Under the pieces are notes generated by a model that made no database searches, was not told the origin of the DNA, and worked only from the letters and a program-made list of their open reading frames with translations. Below, one piece after another: positions 8,733-17,639 of a stretch of DNA of 25,613 bases. The position numbers and the translations under genes are program-made. This stretch comes from Hyella sp964606015. Lineage in GTDB: Bacteria > Cyanobacteriota > Cyanobacteriia > Cyanobacteriales > Xenococcaceae. The DNA is taken from the NCBI GenBank assembly GCA_964606015.1, contig CAZSEZ010000028.1:1-25613 (forward strand). The letters run 5' to 3'. Positions within the stretch are counted from its first letter, which is position 1. Each line of letters begins with the position of its first letter.

Positions 8733-10355
8733 ATGAGACTTTGGCTTTACGATACTACTTTGAGAGATGGCTCCCAAGCAGAAGGGATTTCCCTTTCGGT
8801 GAGCGATAAACTAAAAATCGCCCGTCAGCTAGATGCTATGGGCATTCCTTTTATTGAGGGGGGGTGGCCAGGAGCTAACCCTAAAGATGTACAATTTTTC
8901 TGGCAACTTCAGCAAGAGCCTTTGCAACAAGCTGAAATTGTGGCTTTTTGTGCGACTCGTCGCCCTCATACAGAAGCGAAGTCAGACCCGATGTTGCAGC
9001 ATATTTTAGCAGCTGGTACTAGATGGGTAACTATTTTTGGTAAATCCTGGGACTTACATGTTACTGCTAGCCTAAAAACTAGTCTTGAAGAAAACCTCAA
9101 TGCGATCTCTGATTCGATTAGTTTTTTGTGTTCTCAGGGGCGCAGTGTCATCTATGATGCCGAGCATTGGTTTGATGGCTATAAACAAAATCCTGAATAT
9201 GCTCTCAAGACTTTACAAGCTGCTCTCAACTCTGGAGCCTCCTGGCTGGTACTTTGTGACACTAACGGGGGAACTTTACCCCATGAAATAGCCGCAATAG
9301 TTGCCGAAATCTATCAAGCTATTCCCAACCTTAACCATCCTGATTATCCCAAAATTGGAATTCATACTCATAATGATAGTGGGACAGCAGTAGCTAATGC
9401 GATCGCTGCTGTTAGAGCAGGTGCAACTATGGTACAAGGCACCATTAATGGTTATGGAGAAAGGTGTGGCAACGCAGATCTCTGTACATTGATTCCTAAT
9501 TTGCAACTTAAGCTTGGCTATGCTTGTTTATCTGATCAGCAATTGACTCAACTGACTGCTACGAGTCGCCTGGTTAGTGAAGTGGTGAACTTTGCTCCCG
9601 AAACTAGAGCTCCTTTTGTCGGGCGTAATGCTTTTGCTCATAAAGCAGGGGTGCATGTGTCTGCGGTTCAGAAAAACCCCGTTACCTACGAACATATTCC
9701 TCCTGAAACCATTGGCAATCAGAGACAAATTGTGATTTCCGACCAATCTGGAGTCAGTAACATAATTCATTATGCGGCTAAATTTGGAATCAAACTTACT
9801 AAAGCGGATCCCCTCACTCGGACAGTTTTAGCTAGGTTAAAAGAATTAGAAAATCAGGGATATCAGTTTGAGGCCGCAGAAGCTAGCTTTGAATTGATGA
9901 TGCGAAGTTTGATGAAAGAGAGGCCTGTTTTCTTCGAGTTACAAGGTTTACAAGTTCATTGCGATCTTGCTGCTCGGAATAACGAGCCTAATAGCAGTGC
10001 GATCGCGACAGTCAAGGTGACGGTGGAAGGACAAAATCTTCTGGAAATAGCAGAAGAAAATGGCGCAGTATCAGCACTAGATAAAGCTTTGCGAAAAGCT
10101 TTGACTCGGTTTTATCCCGAAATAGCAGGATTTCGACTGACAGATTATAAAGTGCGCATTCTTGACGGAACCAAAGGAACCTCGGCGCCAATTCGTGTTT
10201 TAGCTGAGTCTAGTGATGGTAGTCAGTCCTGGACAACTATTGGTGTATCGAGCAATATTCTCGATGCTTCTTATCAGGCAGTGGTCGAAGGTATAGAATA
10301 TGGTTTACTGCAAAAGAAATTCTTAGCAACAAAAATCTCGTCAACTGCCCAGTAA
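8733..10355 (+). CDS. cimA: (R)-citramalate synthase
   Basis: A 540-residue enzyme of the DRE-TIM metallolyase family that condenses pyruvate with acetyl-CoA to citramalate, the first step of the threonine-independent route to 2-oxobutyrate and isoleucine. The DRE-TIM signature LYDTTLRDGSQ is at residues 4-14. Metal-binding HTHNDSGTAVANA lies near residue 211 and GTINGYGERCGNADL near residue 236. The FVGRNAFAHKAGVH motif comes before a C-terminal LeuA-type regulatory dimer domain (residues 390-530), which gives feedback control in the family. The N-terminal GTFTEGISLS-type sequence reads DGSQAEGISLSVSDKL, as in citramalate synthases rather than LeuA or NifV. It is followed after 30 bases by the DUF6930-like gene. 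Confidence 0.93.
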   Translation: MRLWLYDTTLRDGSQAEGISLSVSDKLKIARQLDAMGIPFIEGGWPGANPKDVQFFWQLQQEPLQQAEIVAFCATRRPHTEAKSDPMLQHILAAGTRWVTIFGKSWDLHVTASLKTSLEENLNAISDSISFLCSQGRSVIYDAEHWFDGYKQNPEYALKTLQAALNSGASWLVLCDTNGGTLPHEIAAIVAEIYQAIPNLNHPDYPKIGIHTHNDSGTAVANAIAAVRAGATMVQGTINGYGERCGNADLCTLIPNLQLKLGYACLSDQQLTQLTATSRLVSEVVNFAPETRAPFVGRNAFAHKAGVHVSAVQKNPVTYEHIPPETIGNQRQIVISDQSGVSNIIHYAAKFGIKLTKADPLTRTVLARLKELENQGYQFEAAEASFELMMRSLMKERPVFFELQGLQVHCDLAARNNEPNSSAIATVKVTVEGQNLLEIAEENGAVSALDKALRKALTRFYPEIAGFRLTDYKVRILDGTKGTSAPIRVLAESSDGSQSWTTIGVSSNILDASYQAVVEGIEYGLLQKKFLATKISSTAQ

Positions 10356-10385
10356 TTGAGACTTTAAACTTCTGATTCTTACTTT

Positions 10386-11993
10386 ATGAACGCTCTTCCT
10401 CCAACTACTAAAAGTAGACTCAAAAAAATCCCGCAGAGTACTGCTGTTTGGGAAGGAGACCGTCGTTGCTTGGGTACAATCGCGGCTCTGGTAGAATCGG
10501 ATCTTGGCGTTAGCGAAGAATGTATCATGTGGGTCGATGGCTCAGAAGGTGCTGTGCGGGTCATGGACATGGTGTCGACTAATGTTGGACACGAAGCCGT
10601 AGTGAGAGCGTTGCTCAAAGCGATCGAGTCTCCTCATCACCCTGCTCAACCTGCTAGGCCAAGTAAGATTATCATTCGCGATCGCGAACTCCAATTTTTT
10701 CTACGAGGAGCTTTACAAGATTTAGGCATCAAAATTGAGTATGCAGCAGAATTACCCCTAATAGACGAGCTGTTCCGTGGTTTTGAAGCTATGAACTTGC
10801 AGCAGTCTCCTCTGTTACCAGAAAAGTATGCAGGGCTTCTAGAAAGTGTTGCTCTCGATATTTGGCAAGACGGTGCTTGGGAGATTTTGGCTGATAGCGA
10901 TATCCTTACGGTCGAGATTGAAGATTTTACCTTTGATCGTATTTATATCTGTGTGATGGGTATGATGTCCGCAGAGTATGGGGTATTACTCTATCGTTCT
11001 TTAGAGTCTCTGAAACAGTTTAGGATTGCAGCAATTTCTGAAAGCAGTAGCGAAGTCTTAGAACAAGCCTTTTTGGCACAGGATTGTTGGTTTCTCAATT
11101 ATGAAATTGAAGCAGAGTCAGCAGAATGGGAGGTTACCGAATTAGACGCTATCGAACCTTTATTTGGGAGTTTGCATCCCCTAGAGGGGATGAGAGCTAC
11201 TTTAGATGAAGCAGAAGCAGAAATTGTTTATTTTACGCTAGAGGCGATTCATCGTTTTAGCCAGGCTCATCGTTCTGAGTTGGCACGTGAGAAAATCCCA
11301 ACAATTCAAACAAAATTCCAAATTAGTTTGCCAGAGCCTTTTGATGACAAAAAGACCGTAACAATCAAAGTTGCTACTGCGCCAGAACTGACGGATGAAT
11401 TGCTCGCTATGGATCGAGATAATTTACCCCAGGATTTAGCTGAAGAATCTAGTCTAACCATTCATGAAGATTTTATTCCTGATGGTTCTCTGGTAACGAT
11501 GGGGCAAGTGTCTTGGAGTCTGCTTGATTCTCTCAAGCAACAATCCAAAACTTATTATCAAGCGCAAACAATTGATCCAAATGGTAGAGGTTTACCAAGC
11601 ATCTTAGTGCAGACTTCGCGTCCTAAAGCAATGGCCATGATTGAAAAAATCCGAGCAGCAGGGGGCTTAAAAGGAATTTGCTTTAACCCAGGTCGTGACC
11701 CCTTTACAGATGAAGGTTATGACCTAGGTCTATTACAAACAGAAGATCAAGCTCTTTATCTCTTTGCGGAGTATTTTCGGACTAACACTCGGCAGAGTAG
11801 TGCGCTCACAAAATGGCAGCAAACCTGTGCTGACATCTCTGGCTATTGCGGTCTAATTATCACGATGGGAGTTACAGGAGCCAGCAAGGGAAATCCTAAA
11901 CCCAAAGATATGTTGGCGGTATTTGAGACAAGAGCGATCGCAGGCGAGGAAATTGGTTTAGGCGTGTTGCAATTGATGCCAGACCTTGACTAA
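10386..11993 (+). CDS. DUF6930-like protein
   Basis: A 535-residue soluble protein. The N-terminal 130 residues resemble a DUF6930 domain: VWEGDRRCLGTIAAL, then CIMWVDGSEGAVRVMD, a VGHEAVVRALLKAIE helix and IIIRDRELQFFLRGAL, ending ELPLIDELFRGF. I recall this family from memory and have not searched it. The middle part (140-300) is acidic mixed alpha/beta, and the C-terminal part (from about 390) contains SLVTMGQVSWSLLDSL and KGICFNPGRDPFTDEGYDLG. No signal peptide, membrane helix or catalytic motif that I know is visible. It begins 30 bases after cimA on the same strand, so the two are probably co-transcribed. The gene converges on hemF with only 43 bases between stops. Confidence 0.7.
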   Translation: MNALPPTTKSRLKKIPQSTAVWEGDRRCLGTIAALVESDLGVSEECIMWVDGSEGAVRVMDMVSTNVGHEAVVRALLKAIESPHHPAQPARPSKIIIRDRELQFFLRGALQDLGIKIEYAAELPLIDELFRGFEAMNLQQSPLLPEKYAGLLESVALDIWQDGAWEILADSDILTVEIEDFTFDRIYICVMGMMSAEYGVLLYRSLESLKQFRIAAISESSSEVLEQAFLAQDCWFLNYEIEAESAEWEVTELDAIEPLFGSLHPLEGMRATLDEAEAEIVYFTLEAIHRFSQAHRSELAREKIPTIQTKFQISLPEPFDDKKTVTIKVATAPELTDELLAMDRDNLPQDLAEESSLTIHEDFIPDGSLVTMGQVSWSLLDSLKQQSKTYYQAQTIDPNGRGLPSILVQTSRPKAMAMIEKIRAAGGLKGICFNPGRDPFTDEGYDLGLLQTEDQALYLFAEYFRTNTRQSSALTKWQQTCADISGYCGLIITMGVTGASKGNPKPKDMLAVFETRAIAGEEIGLGVLQLMPDLD

Positions 11994-12036
11994 ACTGAAT
12001 TTCCAAGTTGAGCAGGATTAAAGTCTATCCGCTATT

Positions 12037-13065
12037 TTATTTGTTCCAGTTTGCCCAGTCTTGAGGCTTCAGAAAAGTATTGTATAACTCAGCTTCTGGT
12101 GTCCCTGGTTCTGGAGTATAGCCGTATTCCCAACGCACTAGAGGAGGTAAAGACATCAAAATTGATTCGGTTCTTCCGTTAGTTTGTAGCCCGAAAATAG
12201 TTCCTCTGTCGTATACCAGGTTGAATTCTACATAGCGTCCACGACGGTAGAGCTGGAAGTTACGTTGTTTTTCTCCGTATTCGGTATCTTTTCGTTTTTC
12301 TGCGATGGGGACGTATGCTGGTAAAAAAGAACGGGCACAATCTTGGACAAAGCTAAATAACTCTTCCCAGCTACGAGGTGTTACTTCGCCAACCTGATTG
12401 CTATGTTCTGCTGCTTTGCCTTCGGGATTAAAGCCTCTGTAGAGTTTGCCTCTACCATCTTGATAATCAAAAAATAGGCCACCAACACCTCTAGTTTCTT
12501 GACGGTGCTTGAGATAGAAATACTCATCACACCAGCGTTTAAAGACGTTGTAGTACTCTTGATGATGTTTATCACAAGCTGCTTTGTAGGTACGGTGAAA
12601 ATGAGCCGCATCTTCAGCAAAAGGATAATAAGGAGTTAGATCGGCACCACCTCCGAACCACCAGACTGGCCCTGCCTCAAAGTAGCGATAGTTGAGATGG
12701 ACTGTAGGAATGTAAGGATTACGAGGATGTAGCACCATGGAGGTTCCTGTCGCATAAAACTCGTGTCCCTCTGCTTCCGGTCTTTGCTTGAGGATCGATG
12801 GGGGTAAGTTTTTGCCCCAAACTTCAGAGAAGTTAACCCCACCTTGTTCAAAGACTGTCCCTTCTTTGAGCACACGAGAGCGACCACCGCCACCTTCTGG
12901 TCGTTGCCAACTTTCCTCCTGGAATTTGCCAGTGCCATCTAGAGTTTCTAGACCAGAGCAAACCTCATCTTGAAATTGCTGCATAAACTTGCTTATGCGA
13001 TCGCGAGAATCCTCTGGTGGCGCTCCAGCACGGTCTTTATCGGTTACATCCTTAAAAGTAGTCAT
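12037..13065 (-). CDS. hemF: Oxygen-dependent coproporphyrinogen III oxidase
   Basis: A 342-residue enzyme that uses O2 to decarboxylate two propionates of coproporphyrinogen III to give protoporphyrinogen IX, in the heme and chlorophyll pathway in the cytosol. Family motifs are nearly intact: HPRNPYIPTVHLNYRYFE near residue 120, then GPVWWFGGGADLTPYYP, KRWCDEYFYLKHR, RGVGGLFFDYQDG and RRGRYVEFNLVYDRGT. The length matches the usual single-domain enzyme and there is no targeting peptide. The ATG at 13065 fits the conserved N-terminus well. The oxygen-independent alternative, HemN, is not in the window. It lies 276 bases downstream of the glycosyltransferase gene and probably has its own promoter. 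Confidence 0.97.
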   Translation of the reverse strand: MTTFKDVTDKDRAGAPPEDSRDRISKFMQQFQDEVCSGLETLDGTGKFQEESWQRPEGGGGRSRVLKEGTVFEQGGVNFSEVWGKNLPPSILKQRPEAEGHEFYATGTSMVLHPRNPYIPTVHLNYRYFEAGPVWWFGGGADLTPYYPFAEDAAHFHRTYKAACDKHHQEYYNVFKRWCDEYFYLKHRQETRGVGGLFFDYQDGRGKLYRGFNPEGKAAEHSNQVGEVTPRSWEELFSFVQDCARSFLPAYVPIAEKRKDTEYGEKQRNFQLYRRGRYVEFNLVYDRGTIFGLQTNGRTESILMSLPPLVRWEYGYTPEPGTPEAELYNTFLKPQDWANWNK

Positions 13066-13269
13066 AATGCCTTAGAAATATTGCAAAAGTAGAAAAATTT
13101 ATGAGGTATTTTCTCTAAAAGTGTTAGAGACAGTAATCCGTAGAATATCATCCTGGTAGCCTTGAGTAATAGGCGAATCAACGCATCTTTACCTTTTGGT
13201 TTACGTTTTTTTTAGATTGTGGTAAAGAGCTAACTTGAAACTTTGTTGATCAGGAGTCTCTATCTAGAG

Positions 13270-13287
13270 TCTGATTATCAAATCAGA
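13270..13287. repeat. Perfect inverted repeat upstream of hemF
   Basis: TCTGATT and AATCAGA pair perfectly over 7 bases with a 4-base ATCA loop. Directly to the left, CTCTATCTAGAG (13259-13269 area) is a second short dyad. They lie between the glycosyltransferase stop and hemF start, 205 bases before hemF. There is no T-run on the minus strand after the hairpin, so a terminator is unlikely; it may be a protein-binding dyad or chance in AT-rich DNA. Confidence 0.4.
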
Positions 13288-13341
13288 TTTGAGTAGTCTA
13301 TTTTTTTGGGTTATTTTTACTGAATTTATCTTTATCAATAA

Positions 13342-15012
13342 TTAGGTGCAGTGATAAAGGCGAAACCGATAACCAGCAACCTTTCTTTTGTAAGCCAAAT
13401 CTGCTTGGCAATTTTGGCCTTCTAAGCCAGTCGGAGCAGAAAAATTTACCACCCAAACATTTAAGGGTCTGGGGAAAGTGTCGAGCTGTTGAGCAAACTT
13501 TTCGGTGATTGCTTGCTCCTGTATGTCGGGTTTTTTGTGGAGCATGAGTACTTGCGGTTGAGGAATTTGGGGGTCGATCTTTCTGAGCCATTCCCAAGCG
13601 ATCGACATCATTTCTCCGGTTTGTTCGTGATGCTTGTGAACAATTGCCATAACTACGGGAATCTGGGGTTCTAGGCTTTGAGCCTCGGCTACTACTGGGA
13701 CAACTAGATCGGCACGGTCTGGTTTTTGGTACCCATAGTTGGTAATTACAGTCAATGAACCACAAAAGGCAATCGTGATAACTGATAAAACTAAACTTTT
13801 TCCGGCTCTTGTCTTGGTTTGCCAGCTCCAGGTCAAAATACTAGCAACAACAATTAGAAATAAGGGGAAATAAAAGAATTGAAACCGAGCTGCTAAAGTT
13901 AAATCGCGATTTCCAAAGTAAGCAATACTAAGGATAAGAGCTAAGGCCAAAGTTACATAGTTGAAGGAAATTTGTTGAGTTAAATTCTGTTCTGTATTTT
14001 GCCTGTATTTGATCCCCTGAATAGTAAGCCAAATTGTCAAACCAAGAACTATTAGTACCGAAATAATAGTTAGCCATGGGGCAGTTCCTTCGATTGGTAA
14101 TAGCATCACCATTGTGGTTAGCCAGCCCAAAATTCTGCCGATTGGCTCAAATATTTCCCAGCCCCAAGTAATACTTTGTTTTGTCCAGTCAGTGAGTTGA
14201 TTTTCTGGGATCTGTAGCCAAGTCCAAAGCCAGACTAGGCAACCTGCTATGGTGCCAATAATTGCGATCGCAATACTCTTCCACGGTGAACCTGCTCTAA
14301 GAGAAAAAGTTTTTTGCTTGACATCTTCTAATAGGAGACCAACTAAGATAAGTACTTGAGCCACTAGTCCTAAAGCAAAAAAATAGTGAGTTGCTACTCC
14401 TAAACTATTGACTACAATCCAGATTAGAACCAGAGCATGGGGAATTTTCTGCTTGGTATGTATCCGATGAATTGCACCGCCGAGACAGCTGATAGATGCC
14501 ATGACCAACAAAATGACAAACGTATAGTGTCTGACCTCTTGTGCTAAATAAACTCCATAGGGTGAAATCGCCATTAACATTGCTGCTAACTGAGCGCATA
14601 GCTGAGAATTTGTAATTTGTTTGGCTAGGAAAAAAATCACCACAATTCCGGCAATACCGAACAAAACACTTAGAGAACGAGCTAAACCGACCGAAACTAT
14701 CCCTACATTAGGAAATAACTTTAACCACAAATGAGTCAGTACAAAATAAACAGGAGGATGGGTACTTTCTGTCAGAAGATTACTGATGACTGCCCCTACT
14801 TGTAGAGTTTCAGGAACCTGTAAGGGTTGCATTAAAGTGGCAAAATTAATCGCTTGATCCAAAGGTATGCTTAGAAAACTATTACCTAAGCTAAAGACTA
14901 AAGTTGCCCACTCATCAGCCCAAGGAGGTTTAGTTGCCAATGCACCAAAGCGTAAAAGTGATCCTAAAATCAACCAGATAGTCAGTAGTGTGACCTGTTT
15001 TCTGTTCTTCAA
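13342..15012 (-). CDS. Membrane glycosyltransferase, family 39 / ArnT-PMT type
   Basis: A 556-residue polytopic inner-membrane protein with about eleven hydrophobic helices. After the first helix an acidic motif PPWADEWATL (residues 34-43) matches the metal/polyprenyl-phosphate-sugar Asp-Glu site of GT39-type enzymes. Further along, STHPPVYFVLTHLWLKLFP matches the conserved HPPLYF region. A soluble C-terminal domain of about 130 residues follows the last helix (VVPVVAEAQSLEPQIP), as in other bacterial members. Such enzymes move a sugar from a lipid carrier to a glycan or protein outside the membrane; donor and acceptor are unknown. The start is TTG at 15012, because an in-frame stop lies just before and no ATG is available near the N-terminus. 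Confidence 0.8.
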   Translation of the reverse strand: MKNRKQVTLLTIWLILGSLLRFGALATKPPWADEWATLVFSLGNSFLSIPLDQAINFATLMQPLQVPETLQVGAVISNLLTESTHPPVYFVLTHLWLKLFPNVGIVSVGLARSLSVLFGIAGIVVIFFLAKQITNSQLCAQLAAMLMAISPYGVYLAQEVRHYTFVILLVMASISCLGGAIHRIHTKQKIPHALVLIWIVVNSLGVATHYFFALGLVAQVLILVGLLLEDVKQKTFSLRAGSPWKSIAIAIIGTIAGCLVWLWTWLQIPENQLTDWTKQSITWGWEIFEPIGRILGWLTTMVMLLPIEGTAPWLTIISVLIVLGLTIWLTIQGIKYRQNTEQNLTQQISFNYVTLALALILSIAYFGNRDLTLAARFQFFYFPLFLIVVASILTWSWQTKTRAGKSLVLSVITIAFCGSLTVITNYGYQKPDRADLVVPVVAEAQSLEPQIPVVMAIVHKHHEQTGEMMSIAWEWLRKIDPQIPQPQVLMLHKKPDIQEQAITEKFAQQLDTFPRPLNVWVVNFSAPTGLEGQNCQADLAYKRKVAGYRFRLYHCT

Positions 15013-15366
15013 TGTTTAAGGTTTTTTCGGATTTATAAGTGTTCTCAATGCCTGGTACTAAGTAGCCTGCATCTTAGCCCATTTTTTTTAACTCAGACAA
15101 AGCCACGCTAGAAGCGGGAATCGCTCTGAGAATTTTGAATTGAGAGGTGAGCTGGCTTTTCTGTAAATTGATCAGCCTTTAGTAATTAGCTGCGGTTACC
15201 CCTGTAAAAAAGTCATAATTAACCAATAACTAGACATCTGTTAGCTGTAAGCTGTAACTTATCTTCTAGAATAGCTGTCGCCAAAGATTTCGTTGTGGGC
15301 ACTAGAAGTAAGATAACTTCCTATCCTTGTCCTGGTTTTGACTGACGAAAGTGAATTTGAGTAAAT
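15013..15366. other. Intergenic region between glycosyltransferase and lepB side
   Basis: No gene is recognisable in these 354 bases. All frames are interrupted frequently. A short direct repeat AGCTGTA/AGCTGTA sits near 15243-15256. I found no tRNA-like clover-leaf, no GTTCGA loop and no strong terminator. The outward promoters of the glycosyltransferase gene and of the lepB side should be here, but no convincing -10/-35 pair stands out. Confidence 0.4.
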
Positions 15367-15561
15367 TTGAGGGTGATAACTTCAGGCAACAAAACTAATA
15401 CTCCTAGCGTCGACAATATCAGCTTCTTCGCTGGGTATAATTTCAGGGGCAATCTGCATAATCTTGCCGTTTTAGACGCTGACATCTCCAAGCAGAAAGT
15501 TACCTACGATCTAGGAGCACAATTTAAGCTTGCTCCATCAAAATTGCTGAATCAAAAATGA
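15367..15561 (+). CDS. Small unassigned ORF immediately upstream of lepB
   Basis: A 64-codon frame starting at TTG (15367) or GTG (15373) and ending 21 bases before the chosen lepB start. The product contains FFAGYNFRGNLHNLAVL and KQKVTYDLGAQFKL, an alternating polar/hydrophobic pattern typical of antiparallel beta strands. I cannot match it to a family. It might be a short real gene co-transcribed with lepB, or the 3' remnant of a decayed beta-rich gene, because an in-frame stop (15358-15360) lies just before it and no ATG is present. No good ribosome binding site precedes either start. Coding status is uncertain. Confidence 0.3.
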   Translation: MRVITSGNKTNTPSVDNISFFAGYNFRGNLHNLAVLDADISKQKVTYDLGAQFKLAPSKLLNQK

Positions 15562-15567
15562 AGTATT

Positions 15568-15573
15568 GGAGGG
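15568..15573 (+). promoter_or_regulatory. Ribosome binding site that sets the lepB start
   Basis: GGAGGG ends 9 bases before GTG at 15583 but only 3 bases before TTG at 15577. The spacing favours the GTG, which shortens LepB by two residues compared with the longest frame. Confidence 0.65.
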
Positions 15574-15582
15574 CATTTGCTG

Positions 15583-16221
15583 GTGACCAAAAATGATGAA
15601 CAACTAAATCTCAAAACTCAACAAGTTCAACCAGAAGAAAATCCTGTAGTTGAAATTGCCAAAACCTTGGCTACTGCATTCATCCTGGCGATCGGGATAA
15701 GGACTTTGGTGGCAGAAGCCAGATACATTCCTTCTTCCTCCATGGAGCCTACTCTGGAGATTAATGATCGCTTGATTATCGAAAAGATTAGTTATCGCTT
15801 TCGGACTCCTCAAAGAGGTGATGTTGTTGTTTTTTCGCCTACGGATACTCTTAGAGAGCAAAATTTTAAGGATGCTTTTATCAAGCGAGTAATTGGCTTA
15901 CCAGGTGAAACCGTAGAAGTTAGAGGTGGTAAAGTTTATGTGAACGGGGAGGCTCTCAGAGAAAAATATATTGATGAATCTCCAGACTATAAGTATGGGC
16001 CTGTAGAAGTTTCTCCAGAGCAATATCTGGTGCTTGGAGACAATCGTAATAACAGTTATGACTCTCACTATTGGGGTTTTGTCCCCCGTAAAAACCTAAT
16101 TGGTAGGGCTGTAGTCCGTTTTTGGCCATTAGATCGCTTAGGGGCTATCGATGAAGCACCGATTTATCCTCAAAGTAATCAAGAAATTCAGTCTTTATTG
16201 TGGAGCAAAACAAAAGGATAA
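15583..16221 (+). CDS. lepB: Signal peptidase I
   Basis: A 212-residue membrane-anchored Ser/Lys protease that removes signal peptides from exported proteins on the outer face of the inner or thylakoid membrane. One hydrophobic helix (residues 25-45) anchors it. The catalytic Ser is residue 53 in PSSSMEPTL and the general-base Lys is residue 101 in FIKRVIGLPGE; the GDNRNNSYDSHYWGFV box follows near residue 150. This is the usual short bacterial/cyanobacterial form without a large insert. The GTG at 15583 was chosen because GGAGGG is well spaced from it. Downstream, prs faces it after 93 bases. Cyanobacteria often have two LepB copies; only one is visible here. Confidence 0.95.
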   Translation: MTKNDEQLNLKTQQVQPEENPVVEIAKTLATAFILAIGIRTLVAEARYIPSSSMEPTLEINDRLIIEKISYRFRTPQRGDVVVFSPTDTLREQNFKDAFIKRVIGLPGETVEVRGGKVYVNGEALREKYIDESPDYKYGPVEVSPEQYLVLGDNRNNSYDSHYWGFVPRKNLIGRAVVRFWPLDRLGAIDEAPIYPQSNQEIQSLLWSKTKG

Positions 16222-16314
16222 AAAGTAAGAGCTAATCACTCCATACCATTTACCCTAAGTTACTAATTTAAAATCAATTAAATCAACAGATATTTTTGTT
16301 GTTAAGTTCAAGTT

Positions 16315-17313
16315 CTAGCGGAACATCGAGCTTACTGAACTATCTTCATGAATACGCCAGATCGCCTCTCCGATCAAGTTGGCTACTGAGAGTACTGTTA
16401 GTTGAGGGAACTGTTTTTCTTCTGGTAAGGGGATTGTATTAGTAACAATAACCTCTTCAAATACACCGCTAGAGAGACGGGATACCGCAGGTTCTGAAAA
16501 GACCGCATGAGTTGCACAGGCATAGATTGCTTTGGCTCCTTCTTTCTTTAGTAGCCTGCCCCCTTCAAGCAGGGTTCCTGCAGTGTCTATCATGTCATCA
16601 ACTAAAATGGCTGTTTTGCCGGCTACATCACCAATAACATTCATTACTTCTGCTACATTGTGAGCCTGACGTCGCTTATCAATAATCGCTAACGGAGCAT
16701 CGTTGAGTTTCTTAGCAAAGGCTCTAGCTCTGGCAACACCGCCAACATCAGGAGAGACAACGACTATGTCGTCTAACTTCTTACTTGATAAGTAGCTAAG
16801 GATTTCAGGCGAGCCATAAACATGATCCAATGGAATATCAAAATAGCCTTGGATTTGAGCAGAGTGTAAATCCATTGCCAAAACACGACTTGCTCCTGCC
16901 TCAACAACCAGATTGGCTACCAGTTTCGCTGTGATTGATTCTCTACCAGCAGTTTTGCGATCTGCTCTAGCATAGCCGTAATAGGGAATTACAGCAGTTA
17001 TCTGTCTGGCAGAAGCTCGGCGACAAGCATCAATTAGAATCATCAACTCCATCAAATTATCGTTAACAGAGCGACAAGTAGGCTGGATTAGATAAACATC
17101 TGCACCACGAATTGACTCCTGGATCTGAACGTAAAGTTCTCCATCTGCAAAACGCTTGCGGATCATTGGCCCTAGATCGATTCCCAGATATCGAGCAACC
17201 TCTTGTGCTAGAGGAATATTTGCCGAACCTGCAAACAGACGAAGACGGTTAGAGTCAGATAACACAGTGGGCTGCGCTAGTGACTGGAACGTTAGTGTTT
17301 TTGTTTGGCTCAC
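16315..17313 (-). CDS. prs: Ribose-phosphate pyrophosphokinase (PRPP synthase)
   Basis: A 332-residue class I PRPP synthase making 5-phosphoribosyl diphosphate from ribose 5-phosphate and ATP for purine, pyrimidine, His, Trp and NAD synthesis. Motifs: FADGELYVQIQESIRG near residue 55, YYGYARADRK (ATP-binding flexible loop) near 110, the DLHSAQIQGYFDIPLDHVYG metal/ATP region near 150, and the PRPP loop VDDMIDTAGT near 238. The start is GTG at 17313; the first 20 residues are a lineage-specific extension before the conserved LRLFAGSANIPLA. It is divergent from bioD and convergent with lepB, so it appears to be a single-gene unit. Confidence 0.97.
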   Translation of the reverse strand: MSQTKTLTFQSLAQPTVLSDSNRLRLFAGSANIPLAQEVARYLGIDLGPMIRKRFADGELYVQIQESIRGADVYLIQPTCRSVNDNLMELMILIDACRRASARQITAVIPYYGYARADRKTAGRESITAKLVANLVVEAGASRVLAMDLHSAQIQGYFDIPLDHVYGSPEILSYLSSKKLDDIVVVSPDVGGVARARAFAKKLNDAPLAIIDKRRQAHNVAEVMNVIGDVAGKTAILVDDMIDTAGTLLEGGRLLKKEGAKAIYACATHAVFSEPAVSRLSSGVFEEVIVTNTIPLPEEKQFPQLTVLSVANLIGEAIWRIHEDSSVSSMFR

Positions 17314-17639
17314 AACGAGAATCTAAATATTTAGTTCAGGCAAATCTTAGCATTTACTACGTACAAATGTTATTAAAATAAATGCGGTATTTTCTGGTTT
17401 TTAGGCACCTTGTTTTTTTGTGAAATGCTTTCTATATCTGCATTTGAGTAATTCTTGGTACTCTTTATAATTAATACTGGTTTGCTGACCACTCTAGCTA
17501 AACTTGATGCAGTCTTTAAAAAAGAATGTGACTTATTAATACAAACTATAAATTCCACTTAGTAAAATGCCTGAGCTGATGTAGTCAAAAATAATCTATA
17601 ATTCCAATCGCAATAGAGCGATATTCAGCAAATAAACTT
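17314..17639. other. Divergent intergenic region prs / bioD
   Basis: A 326-base AT-rich spacer between two outward-facing genes. A 61-codon GTG frame on the minus strand (17373-17558) has no ribosome binding site and a composition like random AT-rich sequence, so I do not call it. Otherwise only possible promoter elements are present. Confidence 0.45.
17597..17602 (+). promoter_or_regulatory. Candidate -10 box for bioD
   Basis: A perfect TATAAT lies 37 bases before the bioD ATG, a reasonable place for a short leader. No TTGACA-like -35 element is found at 16-18 bases upstream, so support is limited to one hexamer in AT-rich DNA. Confidence 0.3.

Noticed and set aside
13298..13765. A 155-codon minus-strand frame overlapping the glycosyltransferase 3' end
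   Set aside because: It lies in another frame of the well-supported glycosyltransferase gene and its product is Ser/Arg/Pro-rich, typical of an out-of-frame shadow.
15060..15300. Possible tRNA or structured RNA in the spacer before lepB
   Set aside because: No T-loop GTTCGA motif, no 7-base acceptor pairing and no conserved fold could be drawn.
17373..17558. A 61-codon GTG frame on the minus strand between prs and bioD
   Set aside because: No ribosome binding site, Lys/Ser-rich product typical of AT-rich non-coding DNA, and position in a divergent promoter region.
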